Source of the DNA: Janibacter terrae NBRC 107853
GTDB taxonomy: Bacteria > Actinomycetota > Actinomycetes > Actinomycetales > Dermatophilaceae
Direction of reading: 5' to 3'
Length of the DNA: 64,000 nucleotides
Assembly (NCBI RefSeq): GCF_001591405.1
Contig: NZ_BCUV01000007.1
Coordinates: 930,001-994,000, forward strand
Shown here: in pieces, positions 1 to 8,332 of the stretch
Numbering within the stretch: position 1 is the first letter of the stretch
Layout of the letters: every line of letters begins with the position of its first letter
Translations under genes and position numbers: made by a program
The notes under the pieces: generated by a model
What the model was told of the DNA's origin: nothing
Databases searched by the model: none
The model's input: the letters and a program-made list of their open reading frames with translations, nothing else

Positions 1-222
1 GCCGTACGCGAGGAAGACGAAGACGCCTGCCGCGGTGAGGAGCACGGAGCTCGCGGTGCCGAGCCCGGCGAGCGGGATCACGCCGAGACGACCGACGACC
101 GCGGCGTCGACCATGAGGAAGAGCGGCTCGGCGACGAGCGCGAGGAAGGCCGGCACGGCCAGGGCGAGGACCTCTCGCGGCCCGGCCCGCACCGTCATCG
201 GGGTGCCGGGCTCGGAGGTCAT
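1..222 (-). CDS. MATE family efflux transporter, N-terminal part
   Basis: The minus-strand frame is open from an ATG at 222 to the window edge and gives 74 residues. After a short polar leader it has a hydrophobic helix, then EPLFLMVDAAVVGRLG and further hydrophobic sequence. This is the typical start of DinF/NorM-like MATE transporters, which export drugs or metabolites against Na+ or H+; the EPLF..VD..VVG segment lies in helix 1 of that family. It is divergent from the moxR operon. The rest of the gene lies outside the window, so subfamily and substrate cannot be judged. Confidence 0.75.
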   Translation of the reverse strand, partial: MTSEPGTPMTVRAGPREVLALAVPAFLALVAEPLFLMVDAAVVGRLGVIPLAGLGTASSVLLTAAGVFVFLAYG

Positions 223-389
223 GCCCCCGACCCTAGGTCGCCCCGCCCGCGAGACTCGGGCCAGGTCGGCTATCGGGGCCACATTGCGGCCATGGGCCGA
301 GTCTCGGGGGAGTGCTCCCCGGTGCCGTGGCCGCCCGCGGTCCGTAGAGTGACCGCGACATCAGGACCACAGGATCGAAGGGGACGTAC
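223..389. promoter_or_regulatory. Divergent promoter region, MATE gene / moxR
   Basis: This 167-bp gap separates two divergent genes. It holds a perfect 9-bp inverted repeat, GAGACTCGG at 251-259 and CCGAGTCTC at 297-305, 37 bp apart, which could be an operator. The moxR ribosome binding site is the AAGGGG around 378-383. No convincing -35/-10 pair was seen. Confidence 0.3.
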
Positions 390-1382
390 GTGCCGCCAGC
401 GAGCAGGATCAGCCAGGACCACCTCGAGCGGGCTCGCAGCCTCGTCGCCCTGGTCGACAAGGGCTTCGAGTCCAAGGTCGTCGGCCAGCGTCGGCTGCGC
501 GAGACCCTGCTCATCGGTCTGCTGACGAGCGGCCACGTCCTGCTCGAGTCGGTCCCCGGTCTGGCGAAGACGACCGCGGCGCACGCGCTCGCGACGGCGA
601 TCGGCGGGTCCTTCAAGCGCATCCAGTGCACCCCGGACCTGCTGCCGAGCGACATCGTCGGCACCCAGGTGTACGACGCGAGCACGGGCAAGTTCGTCAC
701 CCAGCTCGGACCGGTGCACGCCAACTTCGTCCTGCTCGACGAGATCAACCGCAGCTCGGCCAAGACCCAGTCGGCGATGCTCGAGGCGATGCAGGAGCGC
801 CAGACCTCCATCGGCGGCCAGGTCTTCAAGGTGCCGGAGCCCTTCCTCGTCCTCGCGACGCAGAACCCCATCGAGCAGGAGGGCACCTACGTCCTGCCCG
901 AGGCCCAGCTCGACCGGTTCATGCTCAAGGACCTGCTCGACTACCCCAGCCCGGCCGAGGAGGTCGAGGTCGTGCGCCGCATCGACGCCGGCGTCTTCGA
1001 CCAGCCCGAGCGGGCGATGATCGACATCGCCGACGCTCGCGAGCTGCAGCGCCTGGCCGCGTCGGTCTATCTCGACAAGGCGATCCTCGACTACATCACC
1101 TTCATCGTCGCGGCGACCCGCACCCCCGGCAAGGTCATGCCACCCGAGCTGGCCCGCTACGTCGAGATCGGGGCCAGCCCGCGCGCCTCGATCGCCTTCG
1201 CCAAGGCCGCCCGCGCCTCCGCGCTGCTGCAGGGGCGCGACCACGTCATCCCCGAGGACGTGCGCCACCTGGCCCATCGCGTGCTGCGCCACCGCGTCCT
1301 GCTCACCTACGAGGCCACCGCCGACGACGTGCGCGTCGAGACGATCATCGACGCCGTCGTGCGCGCCGTCCGCACCCCCTAG
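390..1382 (+). CDS. MoxR family AAA+ ATPase
   Basis: This 330-residue protein has a Walker A-like VPGLAKTT near residues 53-60, Walker B FVLLDEINR near 113-121, and an ATQNP sensor 1 motif. Length and motifs fit the MoxR subfamily of AAA+ ATPases, chaperones that usually act with VWA-domain partners on membrane or cell-envelope targets. The GTG start at 390 follows AAGGGG by about six bases. It heads a run of five tightly spaced genes (DUF58, a membrane protein, two VWA proteins and a charged protein), the standard MoxR/Bat-type arrangement. The role in this organism is unknown; an envelope-stress or cofactor-insertion role is inference from family context. Confidence 0.9.
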   Translation: MPPASRISQDHLERARSLVALVDKGFESKVVGQRRLRETLLIGLLTSGHVLLESVPGLAKTTAAHALATAIGGSFKRIQCTPDLLPSDIVGTQVYDASTGKFVTQLGPVHANFVLLDEINRSSAKTQSAMLEAMQERQTSIGGQVFKVPEPFLVLATQNPIEQEGTYVLPEAQLDRFMLKDLLDYPSPAEEVEVVRRIDAGVFDQPERAMIDIADARELQRLAASVYLDKAILDYITFIVAATRTPGKVMPPELARYVEIGASPRASIAFAKAARASALLQGRDHVIPEDVRHLAHRVLRHRVLLTYEATADDVRVETIIDAVVRAVRTP

Positions 1383-1388
1383 GACGCC

Positions 1389-2270
1389 ATGACGCGTCTC
1401 GTCCACAAGGTCAAGGGCAAGCTGTCGATCCACGTCCGGCGACGCTCGGTGGCGCTGCTCGACGGCGGCTACGCCTCGGTCCACAAGGGTCGCTCGATGG
1501 ACTTCGACGACCTGCGCGCCTATGCCGTCGGCGACGACATCCGCGACATCGACTGGCGGGCGTCGGCCCGCCACGGCTCGATGCTCATCAAGCGGTACGT
1601 GGCCGAGCGGCACTTCTCGCTCATCATCGTCATGCCCGCCGGCCGCGAGATGGCCGCGACCGCGGCGGGCGGCGAGCCCAAGCGCGACGTCGCGGTCCTC
1701 GCCGCCGGGGTGCTCGGCTGGCTCGCCGTCCGGCACGGCGACGACGTGTCGATGATCAGCGGTGCTCCCGGGCGCATCCACGCCACCCGGGCGCGCAGCT
1801 CGGAGGGCCACCTGGAGCTGCTCCTGCAGGAGGCGATGACGCTCTCCCAGGCCGACTCCCCTTCGTCGGACCTGCCGGGGCTGCTGCGGCACATCACCCG
1901 CAACGTCAAGGGGCGCAAGGTCGTGCTCGTCATCGCCGACGACGGGGTGGAGCCGGCCGCAGTCGAGGACACCCTCCGCACGCTCCGCCTGCGGCACGAG
2001 GTGCTGTGGGTCGACATCGCCGACCTCGACCCGCTGGCCCTCGCCCCCGAGACCCTCGTGCGCGATGTCGCGTCCGACCACCCGCTGCCCGACCTGCTCG
2101 CCGCCGACCGCGCGCTCGCCACCGCCTTCCGGCAGGCGGAGAGCACCCGTCGGCACGACGTCGACGCGATGCTGCGGCGCACCGACGTCTCCTCCGCGCG
2201 CGCCGGCCACACCGACGAGGTCGTGCCGATGATCGTGCGCATGCTCGAGAAGAGACGCCGTGGACGCTGA
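1389..2270 (+). CDS. DUF58 domain-containing protein
   Basis: A 293-residue protein starting at ATG 1389, six bases after moxR. It contains the DUF58 signature: YAVGDDIRDIDWRASARHG near residues 46-64, then a VWA-like Rossmann core with RKVVLVIADDG near 177-187. DUF58 proteins are almost always encoded directly after moxR and are thought to be its partners. No transmembrane helix is obvious, so it is probably cytoplasmic. The 3' end overlaps the next gene by 11 bases. The biochemical function of the family is not established. Confidence 0.85.
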   Translation: MTRLVHKVKGKLSIHVRRRSVALLDGGYASVHKGRSMDFDDLRAYAVGDDIRDIDWRASARHGSMLIKRYVAERHFSLIIVMPAGREMAATAAGGEPKRDVAVLAAGVLGWLAVRHGDDVSMISGAPGRIHATRARSSEGHLELLLQEAMTLSQADSPSSDLPGLLRHITRNVKGRKVVLVIADDGVEPAAVEDTLRTLRLRHEVLWVDIADLDPLALAPETLVRDVASDHPLPDLLAADRALATAFRQAESTRRHDVDAMLRRTDVSSARAGHTDEVVPMIVRMLEKRRRGR

Positions 2271-2733
2271 CCCGATCTACCTCGCGCCCCAGGGCTACGC
2301 GGTCACCTGGCCGGTCCTCGGAGGCTTCATCCTCTTCGGCCTGCTGATCTGGGCCGTCGCCATCTGGCTGCTCACCCGCCGCCCGGAGGACCCCGAGCTG
2401 CACGGCAGCCTGCCGCCGTCCGCGCTCGCCAAGCTGCGCCGCGACGCGCTCACCCGCATCGACGAGGTCGAGGCCAGGGTGCGGGCCGAGGAGATCACGG
2501 CACGAAGGGGGCACCACGAGCTGTCGAAGATCGTGCGCGGATTCGTCAGCAGGGCCAGCGGGCTCAAGGCCGAGATCATGACCGCGGCCGACCTGCGCGA
2601 GCGCGGCCCCGCCCATCTCGCGGCGCTCATCGAGGAGTACTACCCGCGCCAGTTCGGTGCCGACGAGGCCGACCCGCCGAGCTTCACCCGCTCGGCCGGC
2701 GCCGCCCGCGACGTCGTCGGGGGGTGGTCGTGA
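2260..2733 (+). CDS. Membrane protein of the MoxR/VWA operon, unknown function
   Basis: A 157-residue protein with a GTG start at 2260 inside the end of the DUF58 gene. One strong hydrophobic segment (about residues 18-39) is followed by an Arg/Glu-rich soluble domain. In related operons a small single-pass protein occupies this slot between DUF58 and the VWA proteins. It matches no named domain I can recall with confidence. It ends in TGATG, overlapping the next start, which indicates translational coupling. Confidence 0.75.
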   Translation: MDADPIYLAPQGYAVTWPVLGGFILFGLLIWAVAIWLLTRRPEDPELHGSLPPSALAKLRRDALTRIDEVEARVRAEEITARRGHHELSKIVRGFVSRASGLKAEIMTAADLRERGPAHLAALIEEYYPRQFGADEADPPSFTRSAGAARDVVGGWS

Positions 2734-3719
2734 TGGGTCTGACCTGGTGGTGGCTCACCCTGCTCATCGTCCTCGTCCTGCTCGTCGTCGCCGGGCTCGG
2801 CTGGTGGCTGGCCGGGCGCGACACAGCGGCCAAGGACGCCGTCCTCGTCGCCCACTCGGCCCGCCTCACCCGCCTGCCGGCCTACCGCGCCGCGATCTCG
2901 CGCCAACGGGTGCGCCTCCTCGGCATCGCCGCCGTCATCGGGCTGACCGTCCTGCCCCTGGCCGTCGCCGCCGGTCGCCCCGGCACGACCGAGACCATCG
3001 ACCCGGAGAAGAACAACCGCGACATCATGCTCTGCCTCGACGTCTCCGGGTCCATGTTCACGACCGACCAGGCGGTGCTCAACGACTTCGCCGAGATCGT
3101 CGGCCGCTTCCGCGGGGAGCGGATCGGCCTCGTGCTCTTCAACAACCAGGCGGTGACCGCCTTCCCCCTCACCGACGACTACGAGCTCGTCGAGGAGCAG
3201 CTCAAGGGCTACGCCGACGGGTTCAGCCTCTTCGGCGGCGAGGGCGAGTACAACCCGATCGACGGCACCTTCAACCAGAAGATCCTCGCCAGCTCGCTCG
3301 TCGGCGACGGTCTCGCCAGCTGCGTGCTCAACTTCGACCACCTCGACCAGGAGCGACCGCGGGCGATCATCCTCGGCACGGACAACGAGGTGCACGGCGA
3401 CGGCGTGTACTCGCTCGGCGAGGCGACCGACCTGGCCGTCGAGCGCAAGGTGCGCGTCTACGCCCTCAACCCGCAGCCCTACGGCGCCAACCACTCCACG
3501 CTGTCCGCGGCGACGGAGCGGACCGGCGGCCGCACGTGGGGGCTCGACCAGGCCAGTGTGACCGAGGAGGTCACGAGCAACATCGAGGAGCTCGAGGCTG
3601 CCCGCCTGCCCGACGTCGCACCGGTCCACGTGCGCACCGACCTGCCGACGCTCTGGTTGAGCTTCGGCCTCCTCGGCCTCGTCGTGCTCTACCCGCTCCT
3701 GTGGTGGTGGCGCCGATGA
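2733..3719 (+). CDS. VWA domain-containing membrane protein (BatA-like)
   Basis: A 328-residue protein. ATG 2733 is chosen because it overlaps the upstream TGA; in-frame GTG codons at 2724 and 2730 are alternatives. Two N-terminal hydrophobic helices are followed by a von Willebrand A domain with an intact MIDAS motif (DVSGS in MLCLDVSGSM), and a C-terminal helix ends just before a WWWRR tail. This topology matches aerotolerance-type BatA proteins, which place a metal-binding VWA domain outside the membrane as partner of MoxR. It overlaps the next gene as ATGA. Confidence 0.85.
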   Translation: MGLTWWWLTLLIVLVLLVVAGLGWWLAGRDTAAKDAVLVAHSARLTRLPAYRAAISRQRVRLLGIAAVIGLTVLPLAVAAGRPGTTETIDPEKNNRDIMLCLDVSGSMFTTDQAVLNDFAEIVGRFRGERIGLVLFNNQAVTAFPLTDDYELVEEQLKGYADGFSLFGGEGEYNPIDGTFNQKILASSLVGDGLASCVLNFDHLDQERPRAIILGTDNEVHGDGVYSLGEATDLAVERKVRVYALNPQPYGANHSTLSAATERTGGRTWGLDQASVTEEVTSNIEELEAARLPDVAPVHVRTDLPTLWLSFGLLGLVVLYPLLWWWRR

Positions 3720-4687
3720 GCCTGCACCCCGTCATCCCGTGGCCCCTGGTCGTGGTCGCCGGCCTGCTGCTCGTCGGCTTCACCGGCTGGCGCGTCCTCG
3801 CCGACGGGCGTCACCGCCCGCGGTGGGTCCTGCGACTGGTCACCGCCCTCGTCATGGTCCTCGCCCTCCTCGGACCCGCGGTCAGCGGCTCGATCGCGCG
3901 GCAGGCCTCCTCGGACGTCAACGTCTTCTTCGTCGTCGACACGACGACCTCGTCGATGGCCCGCGACCACGACGGCGAGCGCACGCGTCTCGAGGGCTAC
4001 CGCGAGGACATCGCGAAGATCCAGGCGGAGATGCCGGGGGCGCGCTTCTCGATCATCACCTTCGACTACACGGCCCGCGTGGTCATGCCGCTCACGACGG
4101 ACACCCAGGCGCTGAAGACCGCCGCCGAGAACCTGCGCCCGGAGAACAGCCTGTACTCCGGCGGGTCCTCGATCACGATCGCCCAGGAGCGGCTGCGCAC
4201 CACCCTGGAGGGCGCCAAGGAGCGCCAGCCGGAGCGCTCGCGCATCGTCTTCTACCTCGGCGACGGCGAGCAGACCGCGGCGCAGGAGCCCGCCCCCTTC
4301 GACCTGCCCGACCTCGTCGACGGTGGCGCCGTGCTCGGGTACGGGAGCGACAAGGGCGGCCGCATGGCGACGACGTCGGCGGACGGGACCCCCGGCGAGG
4401 ACGTCAAGGACGCCCAGGGCAACCCCGGTGTCAGCACGATCGACGAGCAGCGGCTGAAGGAGGTCGCCTACCAGCTCGGCGTGCCCTACACGCACCGCAC
4501 GGGCGGCGACATCGGGCCGGCCCTGGAGGACGCGGACCCCGGCACGACCGTCGAGGGCGCCGGCGCGGCGATCGAGACGTACACCTCGCTCGTGTGGGTC
4601 CTCGCCACGGTGATGTCCCTGCTGCTCCTCGTCGACCTCTTCATCACGACCCGTGAGATCGGCCGACTGCGGAGGGCCACGGCATGA
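3716..4687 (+). CDS. VWA domain-containing membrane protein (BatB-like)
   Basis: The ATG at 3716 overlaps the previous stop and gives 323 residues. There are two N-terminal helices (about 9-25 and 37-56), a VWA domain, and a C-terminal helix near 290-310. The MIDAS is DTTTS (in FVVDTTTSSM), so a Thr replaces the first Ser of DxSxS; metal binding may be retained since Thr/Ser swaps occur in the family. It pairs with the preceding VWA gene, suggesting a heteromeric complex. The stop overlaps the next start. Confidence 0.85.
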   Translation: MSLHPVIPWPLVVVAGLLLVGFTGWRVLADGRHRPRWVLRLVTALVMVLALLGPAVSGSIARQASSDVNVFFVVDTTTSSMARDHDGERTRLEGYREDIAKIQAEMPGARFSIITFDYTARVVMPLTTDTQALKTAAENLRPENSLYSGGSSITIAQERLRTTLEGAKERQPERSRIVFYLGDGEQTAAQEPAPFDLPDLVDGGAVLGYGSDKGGRMATTSADGTPGEDVKDAQGNPGVSTIDEQRLKEVAYQLGVPYTHRTGGDIGPALEDADPGTTVEGAGAAIETYTSLVWVLATVMSLLLLVDLFITTREIGRLRRATA

Positions 4688-5424
4688 GCACACCCACCGA
4701 ACCCCGACTGCGACGACGGCGGCGCCTCATCTGGGCGACGGTGCTCCCGGCCATCGTCCTGATCGTCCTCGCGATCCGCTTCCTCACCCTGCCGGTCTTC
4801 ATCGGGCAGGCCCAGGACGCCCACGGCCGCGACGACGGGCAGGGCATGCGCGACGCCGCCGACAAGCTCGGCGTGCTCAACATCGTCGAGCGGTGGCGCG
4901 CCCCCTTCGTCGAGGGCACCGGACGGTCCGTCCAGGGCGACCTCGAAGGGGGTCGTGAGGACCTCGAGCTGGCGCTCTCGCGCACCGACGACCCGCAGGA
5001 CGACTGCACCGTCCGGACCAACCTCGTGCTGACCGTCTCCGCGCAGGCCGACAAGGCCAAGGAGGCCGGCGACCCGGCGGGCGAGAAGGCCTTCGCGCAG
5101 GAGGCGCTGAAGCTCATCGAGGAAGGACCGGAAGGGTGCCTCGACGGGTCCGACGACGGCAACGAGGGCGAGGCGGGCCGCAAGCAGCAGGAGGCCAAGG
5201 ACAAGCTCGAGGAGCAGACCGGCCAGAAGAAGCCGGACGACGGCGGTGGCGAGGACCCGAAGAAGGGTGAGGACGAGCAGGACGGCTCGGGCGAGGAGGA
5301 GGACCCGAAGAAGAAGGAGCTGCAGGAGCGCAACCAGAACGGCCAGCAGGAGTCGGAGGAGAACCGCCGCGACAAGGAGGCCCGCGACAAGGGCAACGAC
5401 GGGGGCGTCGACAAGCCCTGGTGA
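4684..5424 (+). CDS. Membrane-anchored protein with charged, low-complexity tail
   Basis: This 246-residue protein begins with an Arg-rich cytoplasmic leader and one transmembrane helix (about residues 17-35). A helical region of about 120 residues follows, with spacing that could be TPR-like. The last roughly 80 residues are almost entirely Glu/Lys/Asp/Gly/Gln (repeated KK, EE and DGG runs). The position at the end of a MoxR/VWA operon is where BatC/BatE-like TPR proteins sit, but the sequence match is too weak to assign that name. The acidic/basic tail looks disordered. Confidence 0.7.
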   Translation: MSTPTEPRLRRRRRLIWATVLPAIVLIVLAIRFLTLPVFIGQAQDAHGRDDGQGMRDAADKLGVLNIVERWRAPFVEGTGRSVQGDLEGGREDLELALSRTDDPQDDCTVRTNLVLTVSAQADKAKEAGDPAGEKAFAQEALKLIEEGPEGCLDGSDDGNEGEAGRKQQEAKDKLEEQTGQKKPDDGGGEDPKKGEDEQDGSGEEEDPKKKELQERNQNGQQESEENRRDKEARDKGNDGGVDKPW

Positions 5425-5431
5425 CCTGAAG

Positions 5432-5448
5432 TCCCCTAGGGCAATGCA
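5432..5448. repeat. Partial copy of the CCCCTAGGG palindromic element
   Basis: The 17 bases TCCCCTAGGGCAATGCA match the right-hand part of the 22-bp palindrome at 5469-5490 exactly; the left arm here has decayed. It begins 8 bases after the stop of the upstream operon and is one of two tandem copies in a convergent gap. Confidence 0.7.
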
Positions 5449-5468
5449 CACTCTGGACGTCAAGAAGT

Positions 5469-5490
5469 TGCATTCCCCTAGGGCAATGCA
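5469..5490. repeat. 22-bp palindromic element, copy A
   Basis: The arms are TGCATTCCCCT and AGGGCAATGCA; reverse-complementing one gives the other with a single mismatch. An identical 22-bp copy is at 28219-28240. Here it lies 11 bases beyond the iolR stop, between convergent genes. It could be a bidirectional terminator (no T tract) or the binding site of a dimeric regulator. Confidence 0.75.
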
Positions 5491-5501
5491 GGGGGCTGCG
5501 G

Positions 5502-6242
5502 TCAGCGCTCGTCGAGCATGAGGTCGATCGTGTAGTCCTCGGCCCGGTAGGCGTGGTCGCCGAACTCGATGGCGGCGCCGGAGGCGTCGAAGGCCATCCG
5601 GGTCATCGTGATCACCGGCTGGCCCGAGCGCATCCCGAGGGAGCGGCGCTCGGCGGCCGTCGGCATCCGGGCCCCGATCGACTGGCGGGCGACGACCGGC
5701 TTGACGCCGCGGCGGCGCAGCAGCGCATACAGGCCCTGCTCCTGCAGGTCCTCCCGCGAGATGTCCGCGTGCGCCGGCGGCAGCCAGTTGTGCATGAGGG
5801 CGAGCGGCTGGTCGCCGGCGGAGCGCACCCGCACGATCGAGAGCATCTCGGTGTCGGCGTCGAGGTCGAGCGCCGCGGCGGCCCGCTCGTCGGTGCGCAG
5901 CTCGATCTCGACGACCTCGGTGCGCGGCTCGCGCCCCTCGGCCTCGAGGTCGTCGTAGAGCGAGGACAGCCGGGCGCGGCGGTGCACCTTGCGGTTGGCG
6001 ACGGTCGTGCCGAGCCCCCGGCGCCGCACGAGCAGCCCTTGGTCGACCATCTCCTGGATCGCGCGGCGCACGGTGGGGCGGGAGAGGCCCAGCCGTCCGG
6101 CGAGGGCGATCTCGTTCTCGAAGGGGTCCCCGGGCTGGAGCCGGCCGTCGTCGATCGCCGCGGTCAGCTGCTCCGCGAGCTGGTGGTACAGCGGGACGGG
6201 CGACCCGCGGTCGATGACCACGTCGAGCTGCAGCGCTGGCAT
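5502..6242 (-). CDS. iolR: GntR family regulator of inositol genes (IolR-like)
   Basis: The ATG at 6242 gives 246 residues starting MPALQLDVVIDRGSPVPLYHQL, the normal beginning of a HutC-type GntR protein; the frame is open further upstream but without a credible start. An N-terminal winged helix (RLGLSRPTVRRAIQEMV near 52-68) is followed by a UTRA-type effector domain. It is divergent from the iol operon. A site TGTCCTGACA in the divergent region and another before iolA match the C. glutamicum IolR consensus as I recall it (KGWCHTRACA), so it is probably the iol repressor. The effector, likely an inositol catabolite, is inferred. Confidence 0.8.
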   Translation of the reverse strand: MPALQLDVVIDRGSPVPLYHQLAEQLTAAIDDGRLQPGDPFENEIALAGRLGLSRPTVRRAIQEMVDQGLLVRRRGLGTTVANRKVHRRARLSSLYDDLEAEGREPRTEVVEIELRTDERAAAALDLDADTEMLSIVRVRSAGDQPLALMHNWLPPAHADISREDLQEQGLYALLRRRGVKPVVARQSIGARMPTAAERRSLGMRSGQPVITMTRMAFDASGAAIEFGDHAYRAEDYTIDLMLDER

Positions 6243-6287
6243 GCGGGGAGCATACGCCCAGGACGTCAGCGAGGCATGACGTGCATA

Positions 6288-6297
6288 TGTCCTGACA
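6288..6297. promoter_or_regulatory. Predicted IolR operator, iolR/iolG divergent region
   Basis: TGTCCTGACA is a near-palindrome that fits the published IolR consensus KGWCHTRACA at every position. It sits 46 bases upstream of the iolR start and 93 upstream of iolG. A TTGACA at 6303-6308 just downstream could be the -35 of the iol operon, which would place the operator at the promoter. Confidence 0.65.
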
Positions 6298-6389
6298 AAG
6301 CATTGACAGCAGGACGAAGGGTGGGGAAGAGTTGCGCGCAACCTCGCGCCACGGTGCGCGGCCACCTACGCAAAGGAGCGTCCCCCGCG

Positions 6390-7412
6390 ATGCGGATCGG
6401 TCTCATCGGCCTCGGCCGGATCGGTGCCTTCCATGCCGACACCCTGCTCGGCCTCCCGGCCCTGACGAGCCTCGTCATCAGCGACGCCCGGCCGGCGACG
6501 GTCGCGCGGGTGGCGGAGGACCTGCGGGTCGGGCACCCGGACGCCACGGTGGAGACCGTGACCCCGGGCGAGCTCCTGGGGGCCGGGCTCGACGGGCTCG
6601 TCATCGCGACGGCGACCCCGGGGCACGCCGAGTGGATCCGGGCCGGGATCGCCGCAGGCGTCCCCACCTTCTGCGAGAAGCCGGTCGCGGCCTCGCTCGG
6701 GGAGACGATCGAGCTGGCCCGCCTGGAGGCCGACAGCGCCACCCCGGTGCACATCGGGCACCAGCGGCGCCTCGACGCGGGGTTCCGCCGGGCGCGCGAG
6801 GCGGTGGCCTCGGGCGAGCTGGGCTTCGTCCACACCATCCGCGCCACGACCCACGACCAGGCCCCGCCGCCGGCGGAGTTCATCCCGACCTCGGGCGGCA
6901 TCTTCCGCGACTGCGGCGTCCACGACTTCGACGCGATCCGCTTCGTCACCGGGCGCGAGATCGCCTCGGTGTACGCCGTGGGCTCGAACAAGGGCGCGGA
7001 CTTCTTCGCCGAGGCCGGTGACGTCGACACCGGCGCCGCGGTGCTCACCCTCGACGACGACACGATCGTGCTCATGTCGACGACCCGCTACAACGGCGGC
7101 GGCCACGACGTGCGCATGGAGGTCATGGGGGAGCTCGGCACGATCGCCGTGGGCCTCGACCACTCGCTGCCGATGTTCAGCGCCGAGGCGGACGTCGACT
7201 TCCCCCGCGGCCCCCAGCACTGGTCCTTCATGGACCGCTTCCGCCCCGCGTACCGGACCGAGCTGGCGACCTTCTGCGAGGTGGCCGCCGGTCGCGTGCC
7301 GAGCCCCTGCACCATCTCCGACGCCCTCGCGGCGTACCGCACCGCCGAGGCCTGCGAGCTCTCGCGTGCGCAGCGCCGCCCCGTCGACCTGACCGAGATC
7401 GAAGGACTGTGA
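6390..7412 (+). CDS. iolG: Inositol 2-dehydrogenase (Gfo/Idh/MocA family)
   Basis: A 340-residue protein from ATG 6390, preceded by AAAGGAG at 6372-6378. The N-terminal Rossmann motif GLIGLGRIGAFHAD binds NAD; FCEKPVA near residues 93-99 carries the family EKP lysine; GGIFRDCGVHDFDAIR near 170-185 holds the catalytic Asp/His region. It oxidises myo-inositol to scyllo-inosose, the first step of the pathway. As first gene after the divergent iolR it is the most likely main IolG; two paralogues (16078 and 25181) may act on other inositol stereoisomers. Confidence 0.85.
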   Translation: MRIGLIGLGRIGAFHADTLLGLPALTSLVISDARPATVARVAEDLRVGHPDATVETVTPGELLGAGLDGLVIATATPGHAEWIRAGIAAGVPTFCEKPVAASLGETIELARLEADSATPVHIGHQRRLDAGFRRAREAVASGELGFVHTIRATTHDQAPPPAEFIPTSGGIFRDCGVHDFDAIRFVTGREIASVYAVGSNKGADFFAEAGDVDTGAAVLTLDDDTIVLMSTTRYNGGGHDVRMEVMGELGTIAVGLDHSLPMFSAEADVDFPRGPQHWSFMDRFRPAYRTELATFCEVAAGRVPSPCTISDALAAYRTAEACELSRAQRRPVDLTEIEGL

Positions 7413-7414
7413 CG

Positions 7415-8332
7415 ATGACCCAGACCCGCACCCCACTCACCGAGCGCATCGCCGCCGCGCCCATCTCCTGGGGCGTCTGCGAGGTGCCCGGCTGGGGCTG
7501 GCAGCACGAGCCGGCGACCGTCCTGGCGCAGATGCGCGAGCTCGGCATCGCCGCGACCGAGTTCGGCCCCGACGGCTTCCTGCCCGACGCGCCGGCCGAC
7601 AAGGCGGGGACGCTCGCCCGGTACGGGTTGGCCGCCGTCGGCCAGTTCGTCCCCGTCGTCCTGCACGACCCGGGGGTCGACCTCCTTCCCACCGTGGAGA
7701 CCGCGATGGCGGGCCTCGTCGCCGCCCGGGCCACCACCGTCGTCATCGCCGCCGCCACGGGCGCGGAGGGGTACGACGCCCGGCCCGAGCTCGACGACGC
7801 CGGCTGGGCGACGCTGCTGCGCAACCTCGACCGGATCGCGGATGCCGCTGCGGCACAAGGGCTCACGGCCACCCTCCACCCGCACGTCGGCACGATGGTC
7901 GAGTCCGGCGGGGAGACCGACCGCGTGCTCGCCGGGTCCCGCATCGGGCTGTGCCTCGACACCGGGCACCTCCTCATCGGCGGCGGCGACCCGGTCCGCG
8001 TCGCGCAGGAGCACCCCGAGCGGATCGCCCACGTCCACCTCAAGGACGTCGACCTCGCCTGGGCGCGCAAGGTGCAGGACGGCGCGGCCGGCTACACCGA
8101 GGCCGTCGCGGCTGGCATGTACGTGGCCCTCGGACGCGGCGACGTCGACATCGCCGCCATCGTCCGCTCGCTCGAGGGGGCCGGGTACGACGGCTGGTAC
8201 GTGCTCGAGCAGGACACGGTCCTCGCGGGCGACCCCGCCGACCCCGCTACGGCGAAGGGGGCCGCCGACCCCGTCGCGGACGTCCGGGAGTCGGTCGCGC
8301 ACCTGACGTCGATCGCGGAGGGGACGCGCTGA
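7415..8332 (+). CDS. iolE: Inosose dehydratase-like TIM-barrel protein
   Basis: A 305-residue protein of the AP-endonuclease-2/xylose-isomerase-like TIM-barrel superfamily. ISWGVCEVPGWGWQ near the N-terminus is the IolE signature, and metal-ligand motifs follow (TLHPHVGTMVES, CLDTGHL, HVHLKDVD, LEQDT). IolE dehydrates scyllo-inosose to 3D-(3,5/4)-trihydroxycyclohexane-1,2-dione. ATG 7415 is chosen over GTG 7409 because GAAGGA ends eight bases before it. It overlaps the next gene as TGATG. Confidence 0.85.
   Translation: MTQTRTPLTERIAAAPISWGVCEVPGWGWQHEPATVLAQMRELGIAATEFGPDGFLPDAPADKAGTLARYGLAAVGQFVPVVLHDPGVDLLPTVETAMAGLVAARATTVVIAAATGAEGYDARPELDDAGWATLLRNLDRIADAAAAQGLTATLHPHVGTMVESGGETDRVLAGSRIGLCLDTGHLLIGGGDPVRVAQEHPERIAHVHLKDVDLAWARKVQDGAAGYTEAVAAGMYVALGRGDVDIAAIVRSLEGAGYDGWYVLEQDTVLAGDPADPATAKGAADPVADVRESVAHLTSIAEGTR

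Noticed and set aside
270-2210. Very long open frame on the minus strand opposite moxR and the DUF58 gene (similar ones lie opposite most large genes).
   Set aside because: High-GC codon bias keeps antisense frames open; the translations are Arg/Gly/Asp-rich low-complexity text with no domain, while the plus strand has clear families.
5432-5490. Tandem copies at 5432 and 5469 as the start of a CRISPR array.
   Set aside because: Only two units, one degenerate, with a 20-base spacing, a palindromic sequence, and no cas genes.
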